From Athripsodes cinereus (taxonomy: Eukaryota > Arthropoda > Insecta > Trichoptera > Leptoceridae), in assembly GCA_947579605.1 (NCBI GenBank), contig OX388327.1, positions 6,807,122 through 6,871,121 on the forward strand: a stretch of 64,000 nucleotides of DNA, written 5' to 3'. Positions within the stretch are counted from its first letter, which is position 1. Each line of letters starts with the position of its first letter. Both the position numbers and the translations under genes were made by a program. Positions 41,171 to 53,380 of this stretch are shown piece after piece. The notes beneath the pieces are model-generated. The model made no database searches and was not told the origin of the DNA. It worked only from the letters and a program-made list of their open reading frames with translations.

Positions 41171-41714
41171 ATGTCAAGATTACGTAGATATTTATTAACA
41201 TTAACAACTTAAACGTTATTTGTGTGCCGTACATAAATTTTCTTGCAATTAACCAAAATATGGGTATATTTTGGAAACAGAAAATAGTAAAAATAGGTAC
41301 GTTTTAAAATTCCGAATATTTTATTTTATTCTGAATTTTTAGTCGTATTTGTAGAGAATCATTTAATGATTCTCTACTGGTCCAAATACTACTAAGTAAA
41401 AATACTTATTTATATTATTGTATTAAAACGCAAACGTTGTGCTAACCCTAAATCCATCTCTTGTTTTTTCCCGCGAATTTAATCGCTTCCACCGGAAATG
41501 GCGCATTCGAACAGTAATTATTCGAATTTCAAAAATATGCTCGGAGAACAATATTGAAATTTTGTTTGAATCGAACAACTTTGTTCTTATTTTGAATCCT
41601 TTGCGATTCAGCAAAACACAATCAAGAAGAATATGAAGTTTAAAATTGTTTTATCAAATTTTACTTTGTAAAGAATTACCGATTAGAAAATATTTTGGTT
41701 TGTTGGTTGGTTAA

Positions 41715-41935
41715 ATAAAATGGTTGCATGTTTATCACACGCAATGAGTCTGATAGCTACTCCACTTTAGGCATACGCTATGATGGTATAGATAGAGGGA
41801 GATATGTTTTGTAGAAATGTCATGGAGTTCTATTAAATAGTCTTGTTCGGATGTTTTAAGAATACTGGCATTTTCAGCACACTCGAAAACTCCCAGAAAA
41901 GAGTGGCAGACACATTTTTAATCAAGGGCTCCAAA
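41715..41935. repeat. R1 pieces in both orientations
   Basis: 41715-41800 is sense (GCATGTTTATCACACGCAAT, CGCTATGATGGTATAGATAG). 41860-41935 is antisense (ACTCGAAAACTCCCAGAAAA, AGTGGCAGACAC). Confidence 0.55.
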
Positions 41936-42547
41936 ATAAACAGTAGGTACAGTTTTATGCAGGGTAGGCAAGAAGATAGCAAATTAAAAAAATAAAATTT
42001 AAACTGAAATTACGATGTAATTTTAAAATACCGTGGTTTGGTTTTCAATTGTTGAATTTTCCATTCGATTGCGTTCGATCTTTGAAGTGAACAATCCAAG
42101 TAGATAGATACATAGATATTATAAGTAGCGAAATTCAGACTTAATATTATCCGTGTATAGTATCTCTCATTCTTCAATAATAAATAGGGGAGGGTGGGGG
42201 TAAATGGAAGTGAGCACCAAATTATTATTTAATGTTGCGTATATTTTGTAAAATAATTTATTGTTTTCTTCTACGGATATTACCATTTTATTATTGCTTG
42301 ATACCTATAGCAATAATACAATGTAAGAAAAAAAGCTTTGATCGATTTGTTACGCATTAAAGTATCTACATTTTTTAAGTATGTGCATGAGTTAAATGTG
42401 TAATATGATCTTTAAATAAGGGATAAATGTACTTTTATTTATATAATTGAATGGTACTTGTAACGAAACTATGATTTTTCAAACTTTGACTTAATTTTAA
42501 GCTCGTTGAAGGATTTCGACCGACCTGGTTAGGGCAGAAGTCAGGAG
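41936..42547. other. AT-rich, nothing recognised
   Basis: No supported feature. Confidence 0.3.
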
Positions 42548-42800
42548 TCTTCTATAACATAACATAACATACATAGACATTTCACACAGATCGAGCTAGT
42601 CCCAAATTAAGATGAATCTTGTATTATGGGTACTTATGCGACGATGCACACATATACAATGCACTAAACACATATACATGTAACACCCAGACCCAGGACT
42701 ATTTGAAAAAGGTCATTCCTCAATCTGCCCTGGCCGAGAATCGAACCCGGGACCTCGTGACTTAAAGGCAAGAGCGTTACCTCCACGCCACACCGGCCGA
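42548..42800 (-). mobile_element. SINE-B, full-length
   Basis: Tail complement CATAACATAACATACATAG, body TAGTCCCAAATTAAGATG, B-box complement GAGAATCGAACCCGGGACC near 42729, head complement TCCACGCCACACCGGCC. The best-preserved copy of this family. Confidence 0.88.
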
Positions 42801-42869
42801 CTATATTATTCTCTATTTATCCCATACTCATACTCTATTTATCCCATATAATGTATACACTAAGCAAAT

Positions 42870-43107
42870 GCTGTCCATACCAGAGCTAGTCAAAAGGGCT
42901 GGCCGGCCAATACCGCCGAACAAAAGAGATTATCATTATCGTGGCATTATATTGAATTACGCTTTAATTGAATTCTCTGATAGTGCATGCTGTAGACACT
43001 CTTAATTGGGGAACTGGCCAGATCTTATTGTATGTTTGTAATTTATGTATTGTGTTGTCAGTTTTCTGTGAGTGTTTCTATAAAATAAAAAAAAAATAAA
43101 AAAAACA
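42870..43107 (+). mobile_element. Retroposon 3' end with A-rich tail
   Basis: GCTGGCCGGCCAATACCGCC to TAAAATAAAAAAAAAATAAA. A-rich termination fits a retroposed sequence, but no second copy or coding remnant is visible. Confidence 0.3.
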
Positions 43108-43377
43108 TAACCTCCACGTGTTGAATGTTTTAGTACCTAATACTTTTTCGATGTCCCTCTAGCTGAGAGAAGCAAATACATAAATAAAATAAAATTACTA
43201 AAGCATTTATTTGACCTAGGTTACAAACCAATTCATAATAATATAACAAAACATTGAGCAGAAAGCCGAGTTGTGGAGTCCAGAAGTTTTTCTAGGTAGG
43301 TATTCAGGTCGACGAGCGTCAAGTTCAATAATATGACTAAAGTGCAAAAAACATAGCTTAAATTCAGGATCCATCAA

Positions 43378-43600
43378 TTCACCCCATCACGATGTTTCTT
43401 GGAAATGGAGAAATCAGCGAATCAACTGCTTGTAATAAACAAGCAAGTCATCCTCTCCGTGCAAATAAAAGTAAGATATTCAAGATGGGTAAAATTCATC
43501 TTATCGCTCAACGAAAGATGTTAAATGTCTTCAAACGTGATATTTTACGAATATCTGCCTTTTTTTGGACACTCAAATTTAGCACGTTTGTGTTCAAATA
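43378..43600 (-). repeat. R1, long copy
   Basis: CCCCATCACGATGTTTCTTG, ACTGCTTGTAATAAACAAGC, CTCTCCGTGCAAATAAAAG, ATTCAAGATGGGTAAAATTC, then ACGAATATCTGCC. Confidence 0.65.
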
Positions 43601-45454
43601 TTTAAAACTTGGGTTTGGAAAATGAATAAAACGAAAATTCCGTTATTCATATTTTTCATAGCTGTACCAGAATTAGCTTACCGTTATAAAATTGAAAAAT
43701 AGAACAGCGTGATGGTTTTTGAATTGAGATATCTGATTGGTTCCTAAATCTTATTGGGAATATTGTGAAAATATAACATAATCATTATGCGCTCAATAAG
43801 CGCATACTTCACATTAGAATTTACAAACGGTATAACTTAATGGTATAAAGTTTATTTACATTGAAGGAATCGGGAAAGTTTTTCTTTTATCCAAACTTAA
43901 AATTGAACATAAAACATAAGTTCAAACACGTCGATTTCTACTGATTGTTCTACTTGTAATTCTGTGTCAATTCTTTCTGAGGCACACCAAAATTGGTGGT
44001 GGTGTTTGTGTCGTGGGGTAAATTTGGGGACAAACACCCATTAGGGTCTTGTAAGAACGTGACATAAGCAGAATGAACAGTTGAAATACGAATATACACA
44101 TACGCGCAAATTGGGAAGTCACATCAAATCCAATTTATGTAAATTTGACTCGATTTGTGGCGCTCTTCCCCTTGCAAGAAGGCACTTATTCTGTTTCTTG
44201 ATATTGTTTTTCTTTTCTTTCTTTTTGAATAGGTATTTTGTATTTGATCTATTTTTGGATATCGATAAAAAAATGTGTTGCAATGTGTCAGTTAATAAAT
44301 TTATCTAGTATTTTTTAAATTTATTTGCTTGGAATCGCGTTTCATTTTTTTTAAAGAAAAAAATACATTAAAATTATAAATAAGTAAATTTATTTTTTTT
44401 TATCACAAAATCGCAATGTCTTCCAACGAACCCCAATCTATAAGTATTTAATCCCGACTTCTCCAGTAAAATAACCGCGTCTTATAAAAACGCAGGTAGT
44501 TTTTTTTATGCCAATAAGACATTTTGAATGGATAGCATATCCCATCTTTCGAATTCAATATGTTATTTTTTAATTTAAAAAACTATCACCCCTTAATGTA
44601 ATTTGAGCCAAACTAGTAATTTAGAAATACGAAAAGCGCGAAAAAAATTTAAATAACAAGAAAATACTTAGATACATAACAAATATATATTGAAAATTGT
44701 CAAATGGGTCAATTTCTACTGTAGGTTATCCAGTAGTACCCATTATGACAACATAAATATTGATGATCATAGTATTACGCATTTTTATTACCCTTCACTG
44801 TGTACCGTTACAAGATATCACAGAAGCCATGTGGGGGCGAGGGGTTGCATCTTTTCCAGTGATTGCAATATTATTTAAATGCATAATTATGCCATGGAAT
44901 TCAACTATGTACAAGAACAAATCATTATATAAATATAATTTTTACCCCACCTCCATCTCAAATCTGTATGCCTCATGATATCTAATAACAGTGTACAGTG
45001 AAAGATTAAAATAATAATTACAACTATGATCATCAATATAAAATTTCTAACTGGATACTATTGGATAACATATAGTAGAAATTGACCGTAAAAATAAGAT
45101 CTGATTACTCGTCAACGAGTGGGTGGCCAAAGTAAAAAAGGTAAGCTAGAAATATTTAATATTCTAAGTCAAGAAATGTATGTATACCTATTAGTAGCTT
45201 ATTTTGTGTGTCTGTATGTAATGCAAAATGATATATTTGAAATGTGAAAGGAATAACACATCAAAGATCATAAAAAGAACATCAATCTGAATTCAAAAAT
45301 AGAATAGAACAACATTAAGTGCACATTTTAAATAATATTGGTATTCTGTCAAAACGTTACGTATGTAACGGTATCTCAAAACATTCGAATTATATTAAGC
45401 GTTGTACTAGTATTATTCACTCGGTTTTTTTTAATTAATTTTTTATTTAGGTTT
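43601..45454. other. No recognised gene
   Basis: AT-rich. A decayed LINE-A-type tail may lie at 44405-44450 (ATCGCAATGTCTTCCAACGA). The ORFs near 44690-44978 have no splice support. Confidence 0.3.
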
Positions 45455-45630
45455 GTTATTTTCTTGTGTGACTGCGGTGCAGCACAGACCATACCACACA
45501 TGTTGGAGTGTCAATCGAGCTCTGTCGCTTGCATTATGTAGGATATTTTATGACACATCGCCACTCGCTGTGCATTTTGCACAGTAGGTACTGGAGATCA
45601 GTTTTTTTCTGGGTTTCGACACCACGATAA
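45455..45630 (+). pseudogene. LINE ORF C-terminal zinc-like fragment
   Basis: FLCDCGAAQTIPHMLECQSS carries the C-C-G...H...C pattern that ends many insect LINE ORFs. Stops follow, and an AATAAATAA tail lies at 45629. Confidence 0.6.
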
Positions 45631-45714
45631 ATAAATAACTCGGTTTATTCAGAAATGTACAAAAAAGCATAGATTTTTTAAAGATGAATTTGGGTTTGTG
45701 ATAGACAACAAAAA

Positions 45715-45885
45715 AGTGGAGCACTCGACAAATAATTATTGGTCTCTCACTCTATTTTGTAACTTTTTAAGTGTCGTGTTAAAAAGTAGGTGTTCCAAAA
45801 TATTTCGACCAAGACATTTTTACGTTTTACATTCAGCGATTAAGTTTGCCACCCATCCTGAGTGTCTAAATTTTATTTATCACTA
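45715..45885 (+). repeat. R1 5' and middle part
   Basis: TTGGTCTCTCACTCTATTTT, AAGTGTCGTGTTAAAAAGTA, TTGCCACCCATCCTGAGTGT. Confidence 0.65.
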
Positions 45886-45899
45886 ACAGAACTACAGGC

Positions 45900-46013
45900 A
45901 CACTCTTCTAACTATCCTAATGGATGCTAGTAGAACAGCCTTCTGCATGTCATATTATTTTGAGCCTGTCTTCTGCTGTCAGTTTCAAAGACTTCTTGAC
46001 AGACTCTTAGGTA
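45900..46013 (-). mobile_element. 3' part of a LINE fragment interrupted by piggyBac
   Basis: Continues the fragment at 48305-48440 across the TTAA site. It corresponds to 3' UTR beyond the stop codon. Confidence 0.45.
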
Positions 46014-48304
46014 TTAACCTCCTGACGACCAGAGGTCCTTTTTCTCTCCGATTTTCGTGAAATTTTCAGAAATGGCTCCTTTTTGGTTGTATTTCTAGGG
46101 AAAAATAGTGAAAAAAATCCCTGGCCGGAAAATATGGCTTTTCTCTACGTACTACTCATAGGACATCTGACGCCAAGACAGTTGTCCTTCTCATAGTACA
46201 TAGAAAGGTTTTCCAGCATTTATAACGATATTCCAGAGAATATTGAGTAGAATTAGTAATATTTCTTATTAATAATAAATGTTTATTTTTGGTATGTTTA
46301 AATTTTAACAATATTATTCACAAATATCAACTTTTTAGTCTGAAAAAAACATGAAACTAAATTCTATGGTGATTCTTTACTGAGAATTAAAATACTTAGC
46401 TAAAAGATCAAAGTTTTCTTCTGAAAAGTCTTATTTATAAACGTATGATAATAATAATTATATTAAAAAAAAGTTAAAAAAGTAAAATGAAAAAATCAGG
46501 TTAGAACACTTTTGAACACGTCCTTCCAACTTTCACTAATAAAATGAAATTATGCAATCAAAATACAAATATCTAATCATCCTCATCATTGTCATGGAAA
46601 CTGAAAAAAACAGTTTTTTTTCGGAGACGAAGCAAAGATTTACCTCGCATTTTGTGCAAAAAACTGTTTTTTTCTTTTGACAACCAGTGTTTCTGCATCA
46701 CGCTTGTTTTGGTCCATATTGAGGTGAGTGAGATGCTCCCTGTTAGCGTCATTGTTTTGTGGGAATTGGTTTGATTAAAACCTTCTGCTTTCGTGTCGCG
46801 GTTCCAGTTCCCTCACTTGCTCGGGATCACTTTCTCCATCACTTGGTATATCGTTGCCACATACAAGCTCCATACCAAGATTTAGTGCGTACTCTCGGAG
46901 TTTCAAAATTTGAGATCTCGGTTTTTTCTGAGCAACTTGAGAAGTCCGATATTAGAACCACGAATTAACAACCACCAAATCAATTAGACGGGCTATTACT
47001 CGAACTGTCCATTTTTTAGTACGATTTCTTGACGGGCAGATAGAAAGCATACGATCAGCAAGATCAACACCGTCCATATTGGTCATACAAGTGATTCACT
47101 TTCCAGATTCTTTCTCTTTGCACTTCTGGGGTTACTTCAGCATCATACATACATTTGAGTTATGTTCAGGTTGCATAAAATCTAGTGCGAGGCATGGCAC
47201 AGGCAATTACTGGAACCCTCCACTTTTTTGACCAGTACATTTTCATTTGAGGGTATTGAAGAGCTGAAATTATCATAGTTATACCAAAAATATACTTTTA
47301 ACTCTCTAATTGTTAAACCTCGAGTTTTTCCTTTCAAGAATATGCATGTTCTATTAGTACACTCCACTATGGTTTGCAGAATCTCATCATCAATGTACTG
47401 GTTAAAAAATTAATATTCCAATCTGTTGTACCTATCAAAGAACACATATGCTGATTGCCTCAAATGGGACTCCTCTGATTCTAATTTTTCAGCTGTCCAT
47501 TTATTCTTATCAGCTTGTGCTTGGGCGCGAGACAGCTGTGATCGACCCCTTCCTCTGCCATGCTCTCCACGCCTTGATTCTCAAGTACATCCTCAAAATC
47601 GTGATGATACTAAAAAAGACGAAGCTGATGGTACTGGAGAAGGAACTGGAGCTTGTATAATTGAATCTTCACTATTTTCTGAAACCAAAGTGTTTTTATC
47701 CGAGCTTTGGGCATTTTCAGTGAGAATATCTATATTTCTGCCAATATCTGGAGGTTAATACACTGGGTCCTCATCAGAATCATTTCCTGAATAGTCAAAA
47801 TCTGATTCATTGAGGATATCCAATATTTCTTCAACGGTCAAATCTAAAAAGAAAACAGAAATGATCCTATGTACTACGTTTAGGACAAGAGAAGTTTAAA
47901 TATTAAACTTTAATTGGCGACATTCGTCCTACTAGTAGAACATAGAAAATGTATAGATTATGTCTCTTTAGTTTCCTAATAATTCAACGAAATATTGATA
48001 CAAACAACTAGAAGGGTACTTTATCATTACTTTTAGAAAACATTTACACGAAAAAACTTAAAATTTGGCTGGATTAAAACTGATAAGACTTACCTTTGTG
48101 ATAGCGCGAGCGTAGCTGCATTTCCTCTGACGCCATTTTTAATGAAATGGTAGCTGTCAGTGGTGTGATTTTTATCTGATTGTTAGTACAGGCCTTGACC
48201 AATAGCGGGAAATTCAAATTTGAACAATGCCACAAAAAGTTTAGACCATAGATTTTTTTTAGTTCTATGTCCTGTCAGTAGTACGTTGGTCGTCAGGAGG
48301 TTAA
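46014..48304 (-). mobile_element. piggyBac-family element, complete ends
   Basis: Element 46018-48300 (2283 bp) is flanked by TTAA at 46014-46017 and 48301-48304. It has perfect 14-bp terminal inverted repeats CCTCCTGACGACCA / TGGTCGTCAGGAGG. TTAA duplication is diagnostic for piggyBac. It contains a broken transposase gene on the minus strand. The perfect ends with a decayed gene suggest it was last moved by a transposase supplied in trans. Confidence 0.93.
46900..48136 (-). pseudogene. piggyBac transposase, spliced, with premature stop and internal deletion
   Basis: Starts ATG at 48136 (MASEEMQLRSRYHK), exon 1 48136-48094, donor GTAAGT. The intron is 48093-47844, ending TTTTTAG. Exon 2 continues in phase as DLTVEEILDILNES, then an acidic SDEDPVY and a stop TAA at 47757-47755. 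Later remnants show an RGRGR segment, DDEILQTIVECTNRT near 47370 and NMDGVDLADRM at 47080-47049 with RTKKWTV after it. These are the N-terminal, pre-catalytic and third-aspartate regions of piggyBac transposases. Most of the DDE core between about 47200 and 47090 is missing, and frames shift, so no active enzyme is made. Acidic N-terminus and spacing fit the family. Confidence 0.85.
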
Positions 48305-48445
48305 ACCATTCACAGTTCCTGAACACAAGCCTTCCCCATATGTCTCCAGGCATCTCTGCCCTGAGCTTTCTGCAACCAATCATCAGAGATTCTTCTAATG
48401 CAGTCAGACTGTCGAGGGGAGGTCTTTCTCTACTTATTTTATCTT
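48305..48445 (-). pseudogene. LINE ORF C-terminal fragment, target of the piggyBac insertion
   Basis: The minus strand reads DDWLQKAQGRDAWRHMGKAC, VQEL and a stop at about 48315. The W...AQ-R--WR--G-A-VQ pattern ends RTE/BovB-like and related ORFs. The TTAA used by piggyBac lies in the sequence just after the stop. Confidence 0.65.
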
Positions 48446-48798
48446 CACGAGGATTCTTAGATTATTATTTTGAAGCCCAACAATACAGACAAACAAACTT
48501 TTAAAACTAAGATATACAAATTCCCCACGATTCTATCTCAAGATATGGGAAACAAATGTCATTTTGATGTGAGCATATTCCAAATGGATATATCACTCTA
48601 CCTCCGTAAAGGTAGATATATAAATATACCAGAAAATAAATAACCGATTTATATATAAATGTTCCTGTATTTTGTTGGCATTATGATGTACCTATCTAAA
48701 TATACAATGTGAAATTGTGTGTTGGGTGTGTGTGATCAAATAAAAGATTTCACAATGTTTTTTTTTATTTCATGACTTTTTGTTTTGTTTTCAATATA
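48446..48798. other. AT-rich, nothing recognised
   Basis: Only a small palindrome at 48590-48620 (ATATCAC...GTAGATAT); no gene. Confidence 0.3.
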
Positions 48799-48935
48799 AG
48801 ATGTATCTGGGTTATACCTGCCACAGTAAGCTAAAAGCTTGTGTCGTGTAAGACGAGTATGCCGGCACCTGCGATCAAACCACACACCTCTTGTGCATGA
48901 GACCGAGACGCTACCTCCAGGTTATCGATGAACTC
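48799..48935 (-). mobile_element. SINE-A with internal deletion
   Basis: AGATGTATCTGGGTTATACC joins directly to CACAGTAAGCTAAAAGCTTG, so about 35 bases of body are missing. Head complement GCTACCTCCAGGTTATCGAT. Confidence 0.8.
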
Positions 48936-49057
48936 AATGATAGTGTCTTGTAAACGGCAGAAATTTATTTAAATAAGTAACAATATTGTTTGGGTATGTA
49001 GAAAACAGTGATGAATGAGGACAGGAAGACCAAAAATATATATTTGAGTGTGTAGAG

Positions 49058-49278
49058 TGGTCCCGGAGACGTGGCCGTCAGAGGATCAAATGGCAAAATC
49101 AGATGAACTAGATCTTATAGGAAGGACACGTTTTGAGCTCATCGAATTTGATAGCATGCATGAGAATTTGTATGTTAGTGGCGGAAATGAAAGATGTATG
49201 CAGGAATAGGAGAAAGTGGCGTTCGATCCTTTCTGCTTACCCCATGAGAGAAGCAGCGTGATGATTTGTGTGTATGTA
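49058..49278 (+). pseudogene. RT-B LINE 3' end
   Basis: CCGGAGACGTGGCCGTCAG, then GGCGTTCGATCCTTTCTGCT, TACCCCATGAGAGAAGCAGC and GTGATGATTT, the plus-strand form of the ends seen at 2528 and 5755. Confidence 0.55.
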
Positions 49279-49404
49279 GCAATATATTTTTTTATTTATT
49301 GTCTTAATTAAAGGATATTTTTTTGTTTTTACAATAAATATAACAATTTAAAATTCATTCGTTTAACTAATCAATTACTCAAGCTTCTACAAGTAACCAG
49401 AAGA

Positions 49405-49500
49405 TTTTACTTTTAGTGGCACAGAGACAAATACTTGCGCTTTTGCAGCAGTTGGTCTGCTGGCTATCCCACTTCTGGAAAATTCCGTGATGGTACGAAT
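49405..49500 (+). repeat. R1 3' end
   Basis: TACTTTTAGTGGCACAGAGA, TTGGTCTGCTGGCTATCCCA, TTCCGTGATGGTACGAATG with GAATGAATTA tail. Confidence 0.65.
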
Positions 49501-50199
49501 GAATGAATTAATTACCAAAGAAAATCTTTAAGTCTTTTATGTAAGTGACAATTCTTAAATAAATACTTGATACTGACAAAAAAAAATACCGATATCGGTG
49601 AAGGTAAAAAAAAAACTCTATCATATTTGAGCAAAGTTTTGACTAAGCCAAGGATAGAAAATTGTTTTATGAGTAAGAATTTTTATTTAGCCAAGGTTAA
49701 CTTTATACAATAATATAGATATCTATTGATCCAAGTCTAAATATGCATTTTTTTCATGAGTACCTACTGCAGATTGTGTAATGTGTATATTATATTATCC
49801 AAGTATAGGAGGGAGGGGGGTATAGTTTGACAGATAGTCCTAGTACTAGCAGTGGATCACATAGCAGAAGTCTTGTGTTGTTGTTAGTATATCCCCCCAA
49901 ATCTCAAATCCCCCCCCCCTTTTCTTTCAATATAAGTATCAGAGGTATGCACACATAAATATAGCAAGGAACTTAGCAAGAATCATTCCGTGATGTGAAT
50001 CATAAGACTCCATGTACGTACACATAACATCACGAATGTAATGTGAAATACAGTATGGTACCCGTTAATCGGAATATACGGCAGAAGTCTTTTTGTACTT
50101 TCATGCCAAAATATTCTAAATCGTGTGGATTATGCTCACGGCAGACATCTTAACTAATAACTGGTATTCTAAAAAAGGCAGGTGTTTTGTTTGTTTTTT

Positions 50200-50248
50200 T
50201 CAAACTAAATCTACTACATGTCTTTGGCATGTAGTAGATTTAGTTTGA
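50200..50248. repeat. Perfect 21-bp hairpin
   Basis: Arms 50200-50220 and 50228-50248 (TCAAACTAAATCTACTACAT...) are exact complements with a 7-base loop. Confidence 0.95.
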
Positions 50249-50499
50249 TAATGACTTTATTAAGTTGAAACCTGGTTACTATAATTAATAAACACTGTAA
50301 AACTTTGTACAGTTTGTATGTTTACATGAATAAAAAAACAAATGTTTTTTCAACTAAATTGTTTTTTTTGGGAGAGACGTCATTCGTCTTACGAAAACTG
50401 TATCAATCTGATTAAAATTTACAACTTTATTACATATTTATCTAAACGAGAGTATATGTACAATTTAGATATACCTATGTGGATATAGTAGTAATTTTT

Positions 50500-50660
50500 T
50501 TTAATTTCATAAAAAATAAAACATTCAGCATGGGTGGCAAACCTCATCGCTGAATTTAAGGCGTGAAATGTTTTTATTTTTTCGAATACCCGCCTTTTGA
50601 AGGACATAAAAAGGAATAAAGAGGAAGATCAATTCTTTGCCGGGTGCTCCACGAAAAAAT
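50500..50660 (-). repeat. R1 middle part
   Basis: CATTCAGCATGGGTGGCAAA, ACCTCATCGCTGAATTTAAG, TTTGCCGGGTGCTCCACG. Confidence 0.7.
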
Positions 50661-51149
50661 CTGGTTCATTTATCGAAATTTAGAATGTCTTTAGTATATT
50701 ACATTTATAATATTTTCTTAACTAAATAAAATTTCGCTCGTAAATTTTCACATAATGACAAATATTGTAGTCAAAAATATTCAAACGTGCCGGACAATTG
50801 ATCAATGTGATTTATCGAATAATCGTACGCATACTGTATCGAAACAAAATATTATATGTATGAAAGGAAATGGTACAATAAAACCTTTTGTGGTTTTTTG
50901 ATAGATAGGAAGAGGCACGTGAATGTGGTTTCATTGTATTTTGAATGCCTCGGTGATGCATAGGTAATATTTGAAGGAATAAAATTTATGATATTTTTTA
51001 TTTGTATTCCCATACGCGCGACGTTCCCCTTTCGCCGATTCACATTCTGAACAACTCGAGACAATCAATCTTTCTATCTATACCTATTTACTATCGTGAC
51101 ATTATAAATGGAATAACCAGCTAAATTACTACTTCAAGAAAAATCATTA

Positions 51150-51395
51150 ATAGGTGCCTTGTGTTAGTTGGATGATATTGCTTCTGCGGTTTTATTTCCT
51201 ACTAGAATGTGTTTGCTGTCTTATTGGAGTGCAATTGCATTGTGTATTGTGATTATAGAAAACTATTTGAATTAAAATGAATGATAAAAAATAATATTAT
51301 AAATTGTAAATAGTTTTTAAGGTTATTATAAGTTGTAAATTTAAATGATTTTTTTTTAACTTTCTTAAATAAATAAAATAAAATAAAACTCACCC
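51150..51395 (+). mobile_element. Decayed LINE 3'-end copy
   Basis: TGTGTTAGTTGGATGATATT and GCTTCTGCGG follow the LINE-A-type order. It ends AAATAAATAAAATAAAATAA. Confidence 0.45.
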
Positions 51396-51459
51396 ATTGT
51401 ACAATATTATTTATTAGTATCGTATTATTTAATTATTCTGTAATTACTAATGTTTTATA

Positions 51460-51590
51460 TTTTCATAATTTGATGTAATGCAATATGATGTAATTTTGTT
51501 TTATGGTTTTATATGATGCTGTTTGTTTTATAGTTTGATGTAGTGCAATAATATATGTTGTAATTTTATTCTATGATTTGATGTTGACAC
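51460..51590 (+). repeat. Imperfect tandem repeat
   Basis: Units of the type TTTGATGTAATGCAATATGA TG... recur about every 45 bases. The complement of the unit is found many times at 53380-53715. Confidence 0.6.
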
Positions 51591-51599
51591 ATTATGGCC

Positions 51600-53149
51600 A
51601 ATTATGAATCATAAAATAGTTTAGTTGCACTAAGTGTGAGGAGTTTAGTCATGATAGTAAGTTCTAATTCAGCTAGTTAGTTCATTTTGACACCTTAGCA
51701 CAACTATAAATTTCGTCGCTCTATGGATTTCGTATTCAGAATGAAATTTTATTTACAAACCACGACTAAAATAAGTTGGATTTGGCAGAATTTTATTCGC
51801 GACTTTTGATGTAAAAGTAAAAAATGGATATTTTTAGAGTCCTCGCAACTCTTGTCTTCTATAACTTAAATACGTCTTTTAATAAAATTATACCACCACC
51901 GACGCAAATTGGCAAATACGAACGTCAAAATATAGCGGCAAATCTGACATTTCACACGCGACAACTATTAACTTGTTGCCAGAAATGTTAATCGGAACGT
52001 GAAAAACATTTTGTATTGCGGCATCACCGACTAATATTAGTTTGTACCATAGATTTTACAGTTTGTCCTTGATTATTATCGAATTTATAGTTGTTTATAG
52101 TCCATAACTAATGCTGAATACGAATTTGTACTATAATAACTAATATAAGTCAACTATTATTAGTTAGTTTAGTTAGTTCATTAAGATTCAGAATTGGCCC
52201 TTGCGTGTTTTGTTTTTGAGTTGAGGAACTGGAAAGTCGATATGTTCATTTTTCAGCTATTAATAAATATGTATAAAAAAAACAGTAATTTTCCATTTTG
52301 CGACGACAATATAATATACATATGTACATGTAAATAAATTTTCCTCGTTGCTGAATATTATATTGGAAATCATTACAACATAACAAATATCAAAATATTT
52401 GAAAGAAATACAAAGATTTATGTATGAAAAAAAAATACGCATCCATTCCGAACGATAACACATCTCCAATTGAGGCAATTGGAGTAAATTGTATTCTTAT
52501 GGAAATTTGCTCTTTTTTGCTGGGGGGGAGATAGGGGTAAAATGTTGCAAAACATTTTTGCCTTTTTATCAAATTGGTAATACGTTGTTTGCTTCTGAAA
52601 GGGGAGACGCGTGTAGGATGAGAGTATTAGGAAATTTGAATAGATTTTTAAATTACTTACGTATATCCTTTTTGTGAGATTTTTTCATAAAATATTGTAA
52701 TGTAATAGGTACACTCATTGCTCAATGAACAGAAAAATGAAATTTTGATTATACATGTATTATTAAAGGTTTAACGTAGATATTTAATATGTAGATACTA
52801 AAAAATATATTATTAAATATGACGTTTTACATTGTTGGGGATAGAAAATGCGTTTGAAATTAATATAAATATATATTCCCATATTATGTGTTTTTTTTTT
52901 TAAAAAGATGTATCTGTTTTGTTTCAAATAAACTGTTCTTTTCAATTTTTGTCTATTTTTTTATGTCTTTTAGTATTTTTCAGAAGGCAGTTGATAATAC
53001 ATAAAATCTTATCTTTTAAGATCTGCAATACATTACCGTCAAAGTTTTTTTTTTAATTCCAGCATAGATTTGATCATTTCAGGATAATAATGGTTAAAAT
53101 ATTATTCAGACATGTCGATTGCAAAACTATGTTTACAAAATGTTATATT
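51600..53149. other. No recognised gene
   Basis: Several short ORFs but no splice-framed exon; AT-rich throughout. Confidence 0.3.
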
Positions 53150-53290
53150 GTGCTAAATTCAATCGGAAGAAGTGAGAAAGGCATCCCAACGCTTACGAAT
53201 TAGTTCTAGGCTGGCTTAAGTGATCATTTTAGTTGTCCATGAAAGACATTCATTCACCAATTCTGCCAACCTCACTATTACGATATGTGG
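53150..53290 (-). repeat. Dispersed repeat shared with 27590-27735
   Basis: AATCGGAAGAAGTGAGAAAG and GCATCCCAACGCTTACGAAT are the complement of the 27.6-kb copy. Confidence 0.6.
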
Positions 53291-53291
53291 T

Positions 53292-53380
53292 CCACTAATT
53301 TATTTATTTATTTATAATAATACATACCTACGGCTTACGCCTTTAGTACATAGGTAGTTACAAACAACAATTGCACAACA
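53292..53380 (-). mobile_element. LINE 3' tail (family E)
   Basis: TTATTTATTTATTTATAATA tail on the left and CCTACGGCTTACGCCTTTAG, whose complement has GGC-GTAA-GCC. Confidence 0.6.

Noticed and set aside
41423..41636. Overlapping ORFs on both strands
   Set aside because: Neither has splice sites, a family match or a paralogue in the window.
41700..41720. GTTGGTTGGTTAAATAAAAT as another LINE-A tail
   Set aside because: The hairpin and AACCCGCC block are missing; the match is too short.
47426..47758. 110-codon plus-strand ORF
   Set aside because: It is the antisense of the piggyBac transposase exon 2; the minus strand shows the family motifs and a proper intron.
49911..49920. Homopolymer C and G runs (also 14874, 34877, 37259) as regulatory G-quadruplexes
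   Set aside because: Single runs without the four-tract arrangement.
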